From contig NZ_LGIC01000091.1 of the NCBI RefSeq assembly GCF_001294535.1, positions 40,909 through 104,908 of the forward strand: DNA of 64,000 nucleotides. The letters are read 5' to 3'. This document shows, piece after piece, positions 27,479 to 36,898 of the stretch. Position 1 is the first letter of the stretch. Each line of letters begins with the position of its first letter. A program made the position numbers and the translations under genes. The notes below the pieces were generated by a model, which saw only the letters and a program-made list of their open reading frames with translations, was not told the DNA's origin and made no database searches. The stretch is from Cypionkella psychrotolerans (lineage in GTDB: Bacteria; Pseudomonadota; Alphaproteobacteria; Rhodobacterales; Rhodobacteraceae).

Positions 27479-27509
27479 CAAATATCCCGGGGTCTGGGGC
27501 TGACCCCAG
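27479..27509. repeat. Dispersed AAATA + G-rich hairpin repeat, copy 2 of 2
   Basis: CAAATATCCCGGGG is followed by CTGGGG/CCCCAG (27494-27499 with 27504-27509, loop CTGA). It matches the layout of 14464-14496, with compensating stem changes. It fills most of the 52-bp gap between pdxA and rsmA. Confidence 0.6.
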
Positions 27510-27513
27510 CGGT

Positions 27514-28482
27514 TTACCCCAAGCGCGCCGCTGCCATCTGATGCGCCATCCGCAGCGCCGCAATCAAACTGTCAGGCCGCGCCAACCCCTTGCCCGCAAT
27601 ATCATAAGCCGTGCCATGATCCGGCGAGGTGCGCACAAACGGCAGACCTAAAGTCACATTCACCCCGCCATCGAAATCCAACGTCTTGATCGGGATCAGC
27701 GCTTGATCGTGATACATGCAGATCGCTGCATCATAGGCCTCGCGCGCGCGCGGATGGAACATCGTATCGGCGGAACTCGGCCCGCGCAGATCAAACCCCT
27801 CCGCCCGTAACCGCTCCAGCACCGGGGTGATCAGGGTGATCTCCTCTACTCCCATCGCCCCGCCTTCGCCCGCATGCGGGTTCAACCCTGCCACTGCCAG
27901 CCGAGGCCGCGCCAGCCCGAAATCCCGCCGCAAGCCTGCGTCTGTGATGCGGATGGTGTCCTCCAGCAAGTCAGCCGTCAAAGCCGCAGGTACATCAGCC
28001 ACAGCGATATGAATCGTCACCGGCACCACCCGCAGCATGGGCGAGGCCAGCATCATCACCACGCGGTCAACGCCCGCCAGATGCGCCATAAACTCGGTAT
28101 GGCCGGGAAACGCAAAGCCAGCGCCATCCTTTAGCGCCTTTTTATGGATCGGTGCGGTGCACACAGCCGAGGCTTGCCCGGCCTGCACCAAAGCCACCGC
28201 CCGTTCGATCACCGCAATCACCCCTGCGGCGTTTTCCAGCGCAGGCTGGCCGGGCAGGGCAGGACTGGCAAAGCGGTGCGGCAGCACCGGCAGCAGATGC
28301 GCGGGCACCAAAGCCGCCTCAGCGGGCAGGGCAATCTCTTGAAACGCTTCCGATGGCAAATGCCGCGGATCGCCGATCCAGAACAGTGGCAGCTTCGCCC
28401 CTAAAGCCGCGCGTGCAGCCAATGCCAATTCTGGGCCGACCCCCGAGGGGTCGCCACAGGTCAGCGCTACGGGAAGTATCAT
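27514..28482 (-). CDS. pdxA: 4-hydroxythreonine-4-phosphate dehydrogenase
   Basis: PdxA oxidises 4-phosphohydroxy-threonine in vitamin B6 synthesis. The 322-residue protein opens with LTCGDPSGVGPELALAA, and holds the zinc-ligand histidines in FPGHTEFMAHL, in GLNPHAGEGGAMG and in MYHDQALIPIKT; GLPFVRTSPDHGTAYDIAG is the last family block. The start lies 10 bp downstream of the surA stop, so the two are co-transcribed. Confidence 0.96.
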   Translation of the reverse strand: MILPVALTCGDPSGVGPELALAARAALGAKLPLFWIGDPRHLPSEAFQEIALPAEAALVPAHLLPVLPHRFASPALPGQPALENAAGVIAVIERAVALVQAGQASAVCTAPIHKKALKDGAGFAFPGHTEFMAHLAGVDRVVMMLASPMLRVVPVTIHIAVADVPAALTADLLEDTIRITDAGLRRDFGLARPRLAVAGLNPHAGEGGAMGVEEITLITPVLERLRAEGFDLRGPSSADTMFHPRAREAYDAAICMYHDQALIPIKTLDFDGGVNVTLGLPFVRTSPDHGTAYDIAGKGLARPDSLIAALRMAHQMAAARLG

Positions 28483-28492
28483 GCGGGCAGTC

Positions 28493-29692
28493 TCATGGCG
28501 TGCGGATCATCGCTTCAGAGCGCAATTCTTCCAGATAAATATCCGCCTGCGCGCCCAAAACCTGATTGGTCAGCTGAAGTTTCACCTCATCGCGGCTGGG
28601 CATCTCGTTTTCTGGCGGACCTCTGCGGCACAGCATCAAAAACACCCGCCAGCCGCCCCGCGTGACGGCGGTAGACGATTCGCCTGCATCCAGCACCGAC
28701 AACGCCCCCGCGATATCGCGCGGCACTTGGCCCTGCGGCAAAGTTTCCCGGATCAGCCGATCTGCCGGAAGCCCCTTGGCCACCGCGTAAAGATCGTTGC
28801 AGGTATCCACCTTGGTCCGCACTTTGGCAACCGACGCCCCATCGTCGGGCAGCAAAAACGCGGCGTAATCCACCACGATGCCGCCGGAAGGCTTCACCAT
28901 CTCCTGCTTTTGTTCCTGCAACTGATAGATCACCACCTGATCATCCAGCACCACCGGCGCTGAAACCTGACCCGGAGCCAACCCCCGCACCGCTTTCGCC
29001 GCATCGGGCTTCAATTCGGTCAACAGCATCCAATCCAACGCCCCACCGCGCCCCGCCGAAGCTGCACTCGAATTCTGCCGCGCCAAAGCGGCGAAATCCT
29101 CACCACCGCGCAGCAGCAGGCGCAAATGATCGGCCTTCTGCAACGCCGCCGTGCGACCAGCGCCTGTAGCCGGGATCACGATCTCGGAAAGTTTCACCTG
29201 CAACGCCGCGAGTGGCCTGCCATTCGCCAAAGCCCGGTCGATCTGGGTTTCTGAGATCGACACCGTTGGCGCGAATTTACCGCGAATAATTTCCCGCCAC
29301 ACCAGCCCGGATTCGACAAAATCGCGGAAAGTTTCCGGCTGCACCCCGGCTTGACCGACGATTTCGACAAACTTCTCGGCGGTCAGATTGGCGCGGGAGG
29401 CGAATTCCTCCATCCCGGCTTTCAATTGCTCTGGGCCGATCTTGACGCCAAACTGCTTGGCCGCCGACATCCGCAGACGGTCATCGACCAACGATGACAT
29501 CGCCGCCTTTTCCAGATCCCCCGGTTGGCGCAACAGCTGCATGAACAGCACGCGCTGCTCAAACTCAAACTGGGTGATCGCCTGATCGTTGACGATCTTG
29601 ATCGGCGTAAAAGGCCCGGCGCTTACAGCTGCGCCAAAGCCAATCGACGCCATCAGCGCCAAAACCATCGTTATACCTGCGGGTCGCACCAT
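28493..29692 (-). CDS. surA: SurA-like periplasmic peptidyl-prolyl isomerase / chaperone
   Basis: SurA escorts outer-membrane beta-barrel proteins, LptD among them, through the periplasm. From the ATG at 29692 the protein has 399 residues, with a signal peptide ending near AVSAGPF, a SurA N-terminal chaperone domain (IVNDQAITQFEFEQRVLFMQLL), a parvulin-type rotamase domain (AALARQNSSAASAGRGGALDWMLLTELKPDAAKAVRGL) and a weaker C-terminal part. The frame is open further upstream, but that overlaps lptD and lacks a signal peptide. The position between lptD and pdxA is the conserved one. Confidence 0.92.
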   Translation of the reverse strand: MVRPAGITMVLALMASIGFGAAVSAGPFTPIKIVNDQAITQFEFEQRVLFMQLLRQPGDLEKAAMSSLVDDRLRMSAAKQFGVKIGPEQLKAGMEEFASRANLTAEKFVEIVGQAGVQPETFRDFVESGLVWREIIRGKFAPTVSISETQIDRALANGRPLAALQVKLSEIVIPATGAGRTAALQKADHLRLLLRGGEDFAALARQNSSAASAGRGGALDWMLLTELKPDAAKAVRGLAPGQVSAPVVLDDQVVIYQLQEQKQEMVKPSGGIVVDYAAFLLPDDGASVAKVRTKVDTCNDLYAVAKGLPADRLIRETLPQGQVPRDIAGALSVLDAGESSTAVTRGGWRVFLMLCRRGPPENEMPSRDEVKLQLTNQVLGAQADIYLEELRSEAMIRTP

Positions 29693-29720
29693 GATCACCT
29701 GCCGTCGTCCGTTTCTTATC

Positions 29721-31871
29721 CTAGCGCCTGCATTGACGCGCGGGCCCCGGCGCAGAGCTGCCGCCAAAGCCCAATAGTTCCACCGAAAGCCCGAAATCCG
29801 TGGTCGGTTTCACACTAGTCGAGGACGTGAACCGACGCGAGAGAGAAAGATCGACCAGCAAACATTCGTTGCGGAAGGTCAGCCCCAGCCCGGCCTTGGC
29901 CGCGCGCTCGGCTTCAAAATCATAGCGGCTCGCGACGCGCCCCGTCCAGTTATCCGTCAGCCGATAACTGGTGGCCAAGGTCAGCTCGGAGATCGGGGTC
30001 AGTCGATTTTCCGTCGCATCCGCCTCGGTATGGACATAGCCCGTGATCACCGCAAAGCGTTCGCCGGTATAGGCAGCCTGCAGTTCGGCTTTGGTCATGG
30101 TGAAATTATCATCAAACAACAGCCGATTGGCCAGATTAAATCCAGCCATATCCAACTGCCAAGACGCCATCCAATCCGAACTGACCCCGCCAAGGCCCGA
30201 TCCTGCACTGAACTGCCCCAAATCTTCGGTCCGCAGCACCCGGCCCACGGTCACGCCTAAGGTCCAGCCATTCGGGTCCAGCCGCAAATAACTGACGCCC
30301 AAATTCGCCCGCGTGCCATTCTCCACCGCATCTGCCCCCGGAAAACGGCTGAGATCAAACAGATTGGCCTCGTCAAACTCAACCAGAGTCGAATCCTCAT
30401 TCGGGATCGAGCTTCCGGTGCGCGAGGCCAGCACGATCTGCATTACCGGTTCGATCACTTGGCTGACGCCATTGGCCTGCGATTTCACCCAAGGCCAGCG
30501 CAGCTCGGCCCCAACTGCAGCGTGGGATCGGGTCTTGCTGCCTTCATAGACCGCATCCTGCCCGATCATGTAGAAATCTGCCGCAGCCTCGCCCAGCACT
30601 GCCGCTTCCATGCCGTTGTCCAGCAGGAAGTTCTTGCGCCAATCGGCGCGCAGCGACACCCGTTGCATGTCGCGGCCGTCGGCGATGCCATCGCTGTTGC
30701 TGTCGGACAATGCATCAGTCGAGGTGCGCTCATGGCCATGCGCCTGCAACTCAAAGCCACCTTCGCCGCCCCAACCACCCAAGGTAAAGCGGCGGTGATA
30801 GGTCAAATCCGCCATGCGTGAGGGCAGGGTGGCGTTGTCTTCGCCGTCGCGGATCGAGTGAAACGCGATCAACCGCCCCGAGATATATTCATTGCGCCGC
30901 GTCCGGCTGACCTCGGCGCGGCTTTCCAGACGGTCAACGGTTGGATAGTCATAATCGAGGATATATGCCGGGTCGCTGACCGCCTCGACCCGCAAATCCA
31001 GCGTAAAGCCGCGCGGCAAGGCAAATTCGCCAGTGCCCAGCACATAACCGCGCGTCTCACCAGGGCGAAGATCATCGCGAGACACCCCGCCTGAAATTTC
31101 AATGCCGCCGATCGCAAACGCCTGCCGATAGCGCAGATTGACCGTGCGGCTGCCCTTGGTGGTGAAAAACGGCGTCACGGTCAAATCGCGGCTGTCGCCC
31201 ATTTTGATGAAATAGGGCAGCATCAGCCCGGTGCCAAAGTTGGAATTGTTCTTCAGCGACGGCAGCAGAAACCCCGAGGCACGCTTCAATGTCGGGTCGG
31301 GCATCCGCAGACGCGGAATATAGGCGATGGGGACGCCGCCCAAGCGGAACTGTGCGTGATCGAAGTAAAGCTGCCGCTCGGTCTGATCATGCAACACGCG
31401 GCGGGCGCGGATTTCCCACAACGGCGTCGAACTGCCCGCACAGACCTTACAACTGGAGGCCACCACCCGCTGCATCGCGGTATAGCGTCCATCCAACCGC
31501 TGAATTTCCGCTGCGGCCAGTTGCAACTGTTGCTGCAGCACCAGCCGCGCCGAGGTCAAAACCCCTTGTGTGAAATCAGCGCTCATCTCGGCTTGGCTGG
31601 CCAAAATCACCATGCCCTTGCCATCGCTCAGCACGATCGGGCCTTCAATCAGCAAACGATCATTGGCCTGATCATAGGTGACGCTTTGTGCGGTCAGCTT
31701 CTGGCCTTGGTAGAAAATCTCGACATGGCCGCGCGCGATCAGGGTGGAGTTGTCCTGAATTTGCAGCGCATCGGCGACCAGAGTGGCCCGTTCTTGCGTA
31801 GAGATGGCGTCCTGCGCCAGCGCGGGCAGGGCGAACAACAGCGTAGTGAGTAGGCTAATAAGACGCAACAT
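29721..31871 (-). CDS. lptD: LPS-assembly outer-membrane protein LptD
   Basis: LptD is the outer-membrane channel that places lipopolysaccharide on the cell surface. From the ATG at 31871 it has 716 residues: signal peptide ending near PALAQDA, an OstA/LptA-like jellyroll domain (LVADALQIQDNSTLIARGHVEI), a cysteine pair in SSCKVCAGSS, then a large beta-barrel with alternating aromatic strands from about residue 200 (ISGRLIAFHSIRDGEDNATLP, RNEYI). A penultimate Cys near the C-terminus may join the disulphide pattern needed for function. The start overlaps the lptG stop (ATGA). Confidence 0.94.
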   Translation of the reverse strand: MLRLISLLTTLLFALPALAQDAISTQERATLVADALQIQDNSTLIARGHVEIFYQGQKLTAQSVTYDQANDRLLIEGPIVLSDGKGMVILASQAEMSADFTQGVLTSARLVLQQQLQLAAAEIQRLDGRYTAMQRVVASSCKVCAGSSTPLWEIRARRVLHDQTERQLYFDHAQFRLGGVPIAYIPRLRMPDPTLKRASGFLLPSLKNNSNFGTGLMLPYFIKMGDSRDLTVTPFFTTKGSRTVNLRYRQAFAIGGIEISGGVSRDDLRPGETRGYVLGTGEFALPRGFTLDLRVEAVSDPAYILDYDYPTVDRLESRAEVSRTRRNEYISGRLIAFHSIRDGEDNATLPSRMADLTYHRRFTLGGWGGEGGFELQAHGHERTSTDALSDSNSDGIADGRDMQRVSLRADWRKNFLLDNGMEAAVLGEAAADFYMIGQDAVYEGSKTRSHAAVGAELRWPWVKSQANGVSQVIEPVMQIVLASRTGSSIPNEDSTLVEFDEANLFDLSRFPGADAVENGTRANLGVSYLRLDPNGWTLGVTVGRVLRTEDLGQFSAGSGLGGVSSDWMASWQLDMAGFNLANRLLFDDNFTMTKAELQAAYTGERFAVITGYVHTEADATENRLTPISELTLATSYRLTDNWTGRVASRYDFEAERAAKAGLGLTFRNECLLVDLSLSRRFTSSTSVKPTTDFGLSVELLGFGGSSAPGPARQCRR

Positions 31872-32956
31872 CAGCCATCCTCCAGATGCAGCAATAACCC
31901 AAGCGCCAGAAACGCCGCCGCAATCGGTGGGCTCCAAGCCGCCAGTAAGATTGGAATCTGGCCGTTTTGCCCCAAAACCTGCGCAAAGTTGCGCAGAAAA
32001 AAGATCAAAAATCCACCAAGCAGCGCAAGCAGCACCATCTGTCCGGTCTTACCAAAGCGCGCATGGCGCATTGTAAAGCCCGCCGCAATCAGCACCATCG
32101 CCGCAAGCAAGACCGGCAAGGCCAGCTCCATCTGCATCCACACCTGATAGCTGCGCGCCGAAAAGCCAGCCCGCTCCAAGGCTTTGATATACGAGGGCAG
32201 GGCCCAGAACGCCACAGACGAAGGATCACCAAAGCCGTCGCGTAGGCGGTCTTGGGTCAGATCGGTGGGCAGGCGCATATCCACAGCCGACGCAAGCGCT
32301 GTCTGTTCAGGGTTGGCATCGGTCAACGACCAGCGCTTCGCGCCATGCAGCAGCCATTCGCCCGGCAGCAGTTGCGCCGATGTGGCCTCAATCCGCTGCG
32401 TTGGCGTGCCTTCCGGGTTGAAGGTGATCACGGTGACGCCCTGCAACGTCGTGCCATCGGGATCGCTGCGTACGGCCTTGATCACCGATTGTCCTGCCGC
32501 ATTGCCCTGCCGCATCCACAAGCCATCCTCTGACAGCGACAGCAGCGAGCCCTCTTGCCCACGCTGCGCCGACAAACGGTCATAGGCCTTCGAGGTCGCG
32601 GCCACCAACGGGTTGAACACCGCCACCGCCACCGCCCCAATCAGCAAAGCCACCACCACCGGGGCCAGCAGAAACTGCAACCCCGACCGACCAGACGCGC
32701 GCACCACCACCAGCTCCGACGACCGCGCCAGCCCCAAAAACAGCGCAATCGCCGTCAAAATCATGATCAACGGCAGGATCTGATACAAGCTTTCCGGCAC
32801 ATTCAGCAGCGACAGATATAACGCTCCGCCCAAGGTCACCCCAACCTTGCGCAACTGATCAATCACGTCGATCAGCAGCAAAATCGCCATGAACACGCCA
32901 AACACCAGCCCGAACATCTTCAAAAACCGCAGTGCGATATACAGGGTCAGCGTCAT
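31871..32956 (-). CDS. lptG: LPS export permease LptG
   Basis: LptG pairs with LptF in the inner-membrane LptB2FG exporter that drives LPS towards the outer membrane. The protein (361 residues from the ATG at 32956) has the family layout: an N-terminal membrane pair, a periplasmic jellyroll around residues 130-250 and C-terminal helices (VWMQMELALPVLLAAMVLIAAGF). The phrase RSSELVVVRASGRSG is the cytoplasmic coupling helix. The start overlaps the lptF stop by ATGA, and its own stop overlaps the lptD start, so translation of all three is coupled. Confidence 0.94.
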   Translation of the reverse strand: MTLTLYIALRFLKMFGLVFGVFMAILLLIDVIDQLRKVGVTLGGALYLSLLNVPESLYQILPLIMILTAIALFLGLARSSELVVVRASGRSGLQFLLAPVVVALLIGAVAVAVFNPLVAATSKAYDRLSAQRGQEGSLLSLSEDGLWMRQGNAAGQSVIKAVRSDPDGTTLQGVTVITFNPEGTPTQRIEATSAQLLPGEWLLHGAKRWSLTDANPEQTALASAVDMRLPTDLTQDRLRDGFGDPSSVAFWALPSYIKALERAGFSARSYQVWMQMELALPVLLAAMVLIAAGFTMRHARFGKTGQMVLLALLGGFLIFFLRNFAQVLGQNGQIPILLAAWSPPIAAAFLALGLLLHLEDG

Positions 32957-34071
32957 GTTGCCACCGCCAGCTTCGGCACCCGCCGTGGTCTCTGCGTCAA
33001 CCACAGCTCAAACACCCCAATCACGATCCCGACCACGGGGGCGACATAAGCCAGCATCCAGCCGCCCTGCACATCCTCCCCGACACTCGTCACCACCGTC
33101 GCAATCGCCTGCACCACCAGCAGCAACCCTACCGCCACCCCCACCTGCCGCCACAGCCCGAACCGACTGAACGCCCCCAGCAGCAGCGAGGAAAACCCGA
33201 TCAACCCCGCCGCCAGCGCCATAAACGGCTGCGCGATGCGGTCATGGCCCTCAAACAGCATACTCGCCTCGGTCTGCCGCACCTCTGCCATCACCGCCGG
33301 GGTCGGGGCCAACAACTCGGGCGTCGACAATTCCGCCATACTGCGCGTCCGCAGAGCTGGAGCCGCCATCAACCCCGCCAGATCATAGGTGAAATCCGCA
33401 AACCGCGTCACCGACAACTGCCCCTTCGGCCCCAAAAACTGCACCATGCCATCGACCATCAGCAGCTTCGGCCCCGCATCAGTCCGCGCAAAAAACGCCT
33501 TCTTCGCGGTGTAAAGCGCGCGCTGTTCCGCCACACGGTCATCCGCCAAAAACAGATCCAACAACTCTCCCGTCGGCGCAATCTCACGGATATACAGCGT
33601 GACCCCGTCGCTTGGATGAATGAACTGGCCATCCTTCAAAAACCGCGCCGAGACATTCTGCGAAATAGCCTCCGAGCGTTCTGCCAAAGCACTGCGGCTT
33701 TCGGGCACCAGCACATGCATCAGCACCAGCATCATTCCGGTGACGATCAACCCAAAATACCACACCGGACGCGCCAGCCGAAACGCCGAAAACCCAGTCG
33801 CCTGCATCACCACCAGTTCCGATTCCGACATCAGCCGATTGGCGACATAAACTGCCCCGATAAACGCCGAAATCGGCAGCACGAGCCGGATCACATTCGG
33901 CAGCGTCAGCAAGGAGAACTGCAAGAACACCATCGCGGACTGACCATCGCCGATCAGCTGATCAAACAGACCCACCGCGCGGTTCACCCAATAGACCGCC
34001 ACAAGCACTAGCGAGAAAAACCCGAACAGCGCTAGCAGTTGCGATAGCAGATAGCGGTCGAATCTCGACAC
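32953..34071 (-). CDS. lptF: LPS export permease LptF
   Basis: LptF is the partner of LptG. The 372-residue protein starts MSRFDRYLLSQLLALFGFFSLVLVAVYWV, the typical first helix of LptF, with the coupling helix in MSESELVVMQATGFSAFRL and the periplasmic domain around residues 130-260 (RFLKDGQFIHPSDGVTLYIREI). It is the first gene of the run and divergent from pepA, with 147 bp between them that must hold both promoters. Confidence 0.94.
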   Translation of the reverse strand: MSRFDRYLLSQLLALFGFFSLVLVAVYWVNRAVGLFDQLIGDGQSAMVFLQFSLLTLPNVIRLVLPISAFIGAVYVANRLMSESELVVMQATGFSAFRLARPVWYFGLIVTGMMLVLMHVLVPESRSALAERSEAISQNVSARFLKDGQFIHPSDGVTLYIREIAPTGELLDLFLADDRVAEQRALYTAKKAFFARTDAGPKLLMVDGMVQFLGPKGQLSVTRFADFTYDLAGLMAAPALRTRSMAELSTPELLAPTPAVMAEVRQTEASMLFEGHDRIAQPFMALAAGLIGFSSLLLGAFSRFGLWRQVGVAVGLLLVVQAIATVVTSVGEDVQGGWMLAYVAPVVGIVIGVFELWLTQRPRRVPKLAVAT

Positions 34072-34218
34072 CTAAAACCAAACCCCCCAAAACTCTTGGC
34101 CGCGAACCTAGCGGAAAACCCCGGCGGGGAAAACTGGTATCTGGCCTTCCCCGTCCCCCTTCGCTAGCTTGCGCTCAAGCGCGCCGCAAGCCCCCCGACA
34201 TTGCCCCGGAGAAGCCCC

Positions 34219-35691
34219 TTGTCCCATCCCATCGCCATTCAATTTCAAGCCTTCAGCCCCGAGGCGCTGCAAAAGCAAACCGGGCGCATCGCCCTGCTGT
34301 TTGATGCAGATCGCCCGACCAGCCCGGCGGCGCGTAGGTTGAACGCCTTGACCAAGGGCGCTTTGGCCCGCGCGATGGCCTCCGAGGCCGCGACCAAGCT
34401 GAAACCCGGCGACAGCCTCGATCTGGCCTTTCCAGCGGGCCTTGCCGCCGATGCGCTGCAACTGATCCGCCTGCCGCGCCGCGCCACTGTCACCGAGGCG
34501 CGCAAAGCTGGCGCCGCCGTCGCCCGCAGCCTGACCCCCGCAGGCGCTTTGCTGATTGCCGAGGCGCATCCGCAAGCCGCTGAACTGTCCTTCGGTCTCG
34601 CCCTGCGCGCCTATGATTTCAGCCCGCATAAATCCAGCCAGCCGCCAAGCCCCGGCCCGGTGGTGATCGCGGTGGCCGAACCCGAGGCGATCGCCGCCAA
34701 AGCCGCCCCGATGGCGGCGGTCGCCGAAGGCGTGTTCTTCACCCGTGATCTGGTCAATGAACCCGCCAATATCCTGACCACCGATGATTTCGCTGCCCGC
34801 CTCGCCGCGATGCAGGAGCTCGGGCTTGAGGTTGAAATCCTTGAGGAAGACCAACTCGCTAAGCTGGGGATGAACGCTTTGTTGGGCGTCGGCCAAGGTT
34901 CGGAAAGCCCCTCCAAGGTCGTCGTCATGCAGTGGAACGGCGGCCCGAAAGATCAGCCGCCCTTTGCCTTGGTCGGCAAAGGTGTGGTGTTCGACACCGG
35001 CGGCATCTCGATCAAGCCTGCGGGCGGGATGGAGGATATGACGATGGATATGGGCGGCGCTGCCACCGTCGCGGGTGTCATGCGCACCCTTGCGTTGCGC
35101 GGTGCCAAGGCCAATGTCGTCGGCCTCGTCGGTATCGTCGAGAATATGCCCGATGGCCGCGCCCAGCGTCCCGGCGATGTGGTGCGCTCGATGAAGGGCG
35201 TGACGATCGAGGTCATCAACACCGACGCCGAAGGCCGCCTCGTGTTGGCCGATGTGCTCTGGTACGCGCAGGAACGCTTCAAGCCGTCGGGCATGATCAA
35301 CCTTGCCACCCTGACCGGCGCGATCATCGTCGCTTTAGGCCATGAAAACACCGGCGTATTCTCCAATGATGACGCCTTGTGCAACGCCTTTCTGAAAGCC
35401 GCGGGGGCGGAAGGCGAGGGTGCTTGGCGGATGCCAATGGGCCAAGCCTATGATGACAAACTGAAATCCCGCGTCGCCGATATCGTCAACTCTTGCGGTC
35501 GCGATGGCGGCTCAATCACCGCAGCACAATTCCTGCGCCGCTTCGTCAAGGATGAAACCCCGTGGTGCCACCTTGATATCGCAGGCACGGCTTTGCTGAA
35601 AACCGACAGCACCTTGGCTCCCAAAGGGGCGACTGGCTGGGGCGTGATGGCGCTGAACCGCCTGATCCGTGACAAATACGAGTCGAAATGA
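34219..35691 (+). CDS. pepA: Leucyl aminopeptidase (M17 family)
   Basis: PepA removes N-terminal residues from peptides in the cytoplasm. The two-metal site is in VGKGVVFDTGGISIKP, MEDMTMDMGGAATVAG and the family signature NTDAEGRLVLADVL. The N-terminal ~165 residues are the variable macro-like domain. No ATG is available at the start; TTG at 34219 (490 residues) has GGAGAAG 5-6 bases upstream, while another TTG at 34201 lies before that site and is less likely. The gene is divergent from lptF. Confidence 0.94.
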   Translation: MSHPIAIQFQAFSPEALQKQTGRIALLFDADRPTSPAARRLNALTKGALARAMASEAATKLKPGDSLDLAFPAGLAADALQLIRLPRRATVTEARKAGAAVARSLTPAGALLIAEAHPQAAELSFGLALRAYDFSPHKSSQPPSPGPVVIAVAEPEAIAAKAAPMAAVAEGVFFTRDLVNEPANILTTDDFAARLAAMQELGLEVEILEEDQLAKLGMNALLGVGQGSESPSKVVVMQWNGGPKDQPPFALVGKGVVFDTGGISIKPAGGMEDMTMDMGGAATVAGVMRTLALRGAKANVVGLVGIVENMPDGRAQRPGDVVRSMKGVTIEVINTDAEGRLVLADVLWYAQERFKPSGMINLATLTGAIIVALGHENTGVFSNDDALCNAFLKAAGAEGEGAWRMPMGQAYDDKLKSRVADIVNSCGRDGGSITAAQFLRRFVKDETPWCHLDIAGTALLKTDSTLAPKGATGWGVMALNRLIRDKYESK

Positions 35692-35705
35692 CCCCACGTC
35701 CCAAG

Positions 35706-35725
35706 TTGCTCTTTCCTAAATACTC
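35706..35725. repeat. 20-bp intergenic repeat, second copy
   Basis: TTGCTCTTTCCTAAATACTC is the inverse of 20911-20930 except for two bases. It lies in the 62-bp gap between pepA and holC. Function unknown. Confidence 0.55.
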
Positions 35726-35752
35726 AGCTTTCTTAGCAAGGCTCGCCCAGCC

Positions 35753-36217
35753 ATGAGCCTTGTGATGTTCTACCACCTGACCCGCTCCACGCCGCAAGAA
35801 ACCATGGTGACAATCCTGCCGCGCGCCCTCTCCGCAGGTTGGAAAGTCATGCTGCGCGGCACCGATGAACAGGCACTGACGGCGCTCGACACCGCGCTGT
35901 GGATACACCCTGATGACGGCTTCCTGCCGCATGGCCTTGCAGGTGGCCCGCATGACGCCGACCAACCGATCCTGCTCGGCCAAGGTGCCATCACTAATGC
36001 CGCCGAAGGCCTGATGCTGATCGACGGGGCCGAAACCACCGCAGCCGAGGCCGAGGCCCTGCAACGTGTCTGGGTGTTGTTTGACGGCGCGGACGAGGTA
36101 GCCCTCAACGGCGCCCGCCGCCTCTGGACCACCCTCACCACCGCAGGTCTGGCTGCGCAATACTGGTCAGAAGAAAGCGGTCGCTGGCAGAAAAAAACCG
36201 AGAAAGCTGCCCGGTAG
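35753..36217 (+). CDS. holC: DNA polymerase III subunit chi
   Basis: Chi joins the clamp loader to single-strand binding protein. The 154-residue protein matches the family by VMFYHLTRSTPQETMVTILPRALSAGWKVMLRG, the turn TALDTALWIHPDDGFLPHG and NAAEGLMLIDGAET; the end holds the LFDGADEVALNGARRLWTTL helix. It follows pepA on the same strand, an order also found in other Alphaproteobacteria and in E. coli (pepA-holC). Confidence 0.92.
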   Translation: MSLVMFYHLTRSTPQETMVTILPRALSAGWKVMLRGTDEQALTALDTALWIHPDDGFLPHGLAGGPHDADQPILLGQGAITNAAEGLMLIDGAETTAAEAEALQRVWVLFDGADEVALNGARRLWTTLTTAGLAAQYWSEESGRWQKKTEKAAR

Positions 36218-36325
36218 GGTGTGCTTCAGCGCACCGCGGCATGGTTAACCAATCCTTACCGAGCCCCCCATAACCCCTTGATTTATTATAAATCGAGCCC
36301 TTGTCCACACGTGGACACGCCCAAT

Positions 36326-36898
36326 TCAGCGCGTCAAGATCATCCGATCCCCGGAAATCTGGATCGAAAACCGCCCCAAATAATCCATCCCCAAAAGCGA
36401 GCCCTGCATCGCCGCCTCATTCACAAAAGCCGTCACGCCGCGATCCTCAAACGGTCCCAAAACCACGCTATCCAAAGATACCCGCGCGGTCCGAACTACC
36501 CCATTCGCCGTCTCAGCCTGCCCAAGATAGTTCAAGCCGCCCAGATCAATCCCCACCGAGGCCGCATCCTCGGGCGACAAAACAATCCCGGTCGCCCCGG
36601 TGTCGGCCATGAATTCCATCTCATGCCCATCCACCGCCAGCCGCAGATAATAGTGTCCATCCCGATCGCGCGGAATCTCCACCCGATCCGCCTGCACCAC
36701 CTGATCAGACCGAACATCCCGCCGCAGATCGTTCCACAGCCCATATCCCGCCATGAGGCCCACAAAGATCAACCCCCAAGCCATCGCCACCCGCAGCGCC
36801 TGACCCAAACGCTGCCGATATTCAACAATGACCCAGCCGCCGACCGCCGCTAGAAGCAGCCCCAAATACGCCAGCCGTCCAAAATCCTCGCCATTCAT
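36326..36898 (-). CDS. Membrane-anchored retropepsin-like aspartic protease (TIGR02281 type)
   Basis: The 190-residue protein has two N-terminal hydrophobic segments (about residues 9-28 and 36-55), then a single clan-AA protease domain: FMADTGATGIVLS is the D-T-G active-site motif, and VLGPFEDRGVTAFVNEAAMQGSLLGMDYLGRF is the second half of the fold. One motif per chain implies a homodimer, as in retropepsins. The protease would sit on the periplasmic face. Substrate unknown. Its start overlaps the marC stop (ATGA), so it is translated with marC. Confidence 0.85.
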   Translation of the reverse strand: MNGEDFGRLAYLGLLLAAVGGWVIVEYRQRLGQALRVAMAWGLIFVGLMAGYGLWNDLRRDVRSDQVVQADRVEIPRDRDGHYYLRLAVDGHEMEFMADTGATGIVLSPEDAASVGIDLGGLNYLGQAETANGVVRTARVSLDSVVLGPFEDRGVTAFVNEAAMQGSLLGMDYLGRFSIQISGDRMILTR

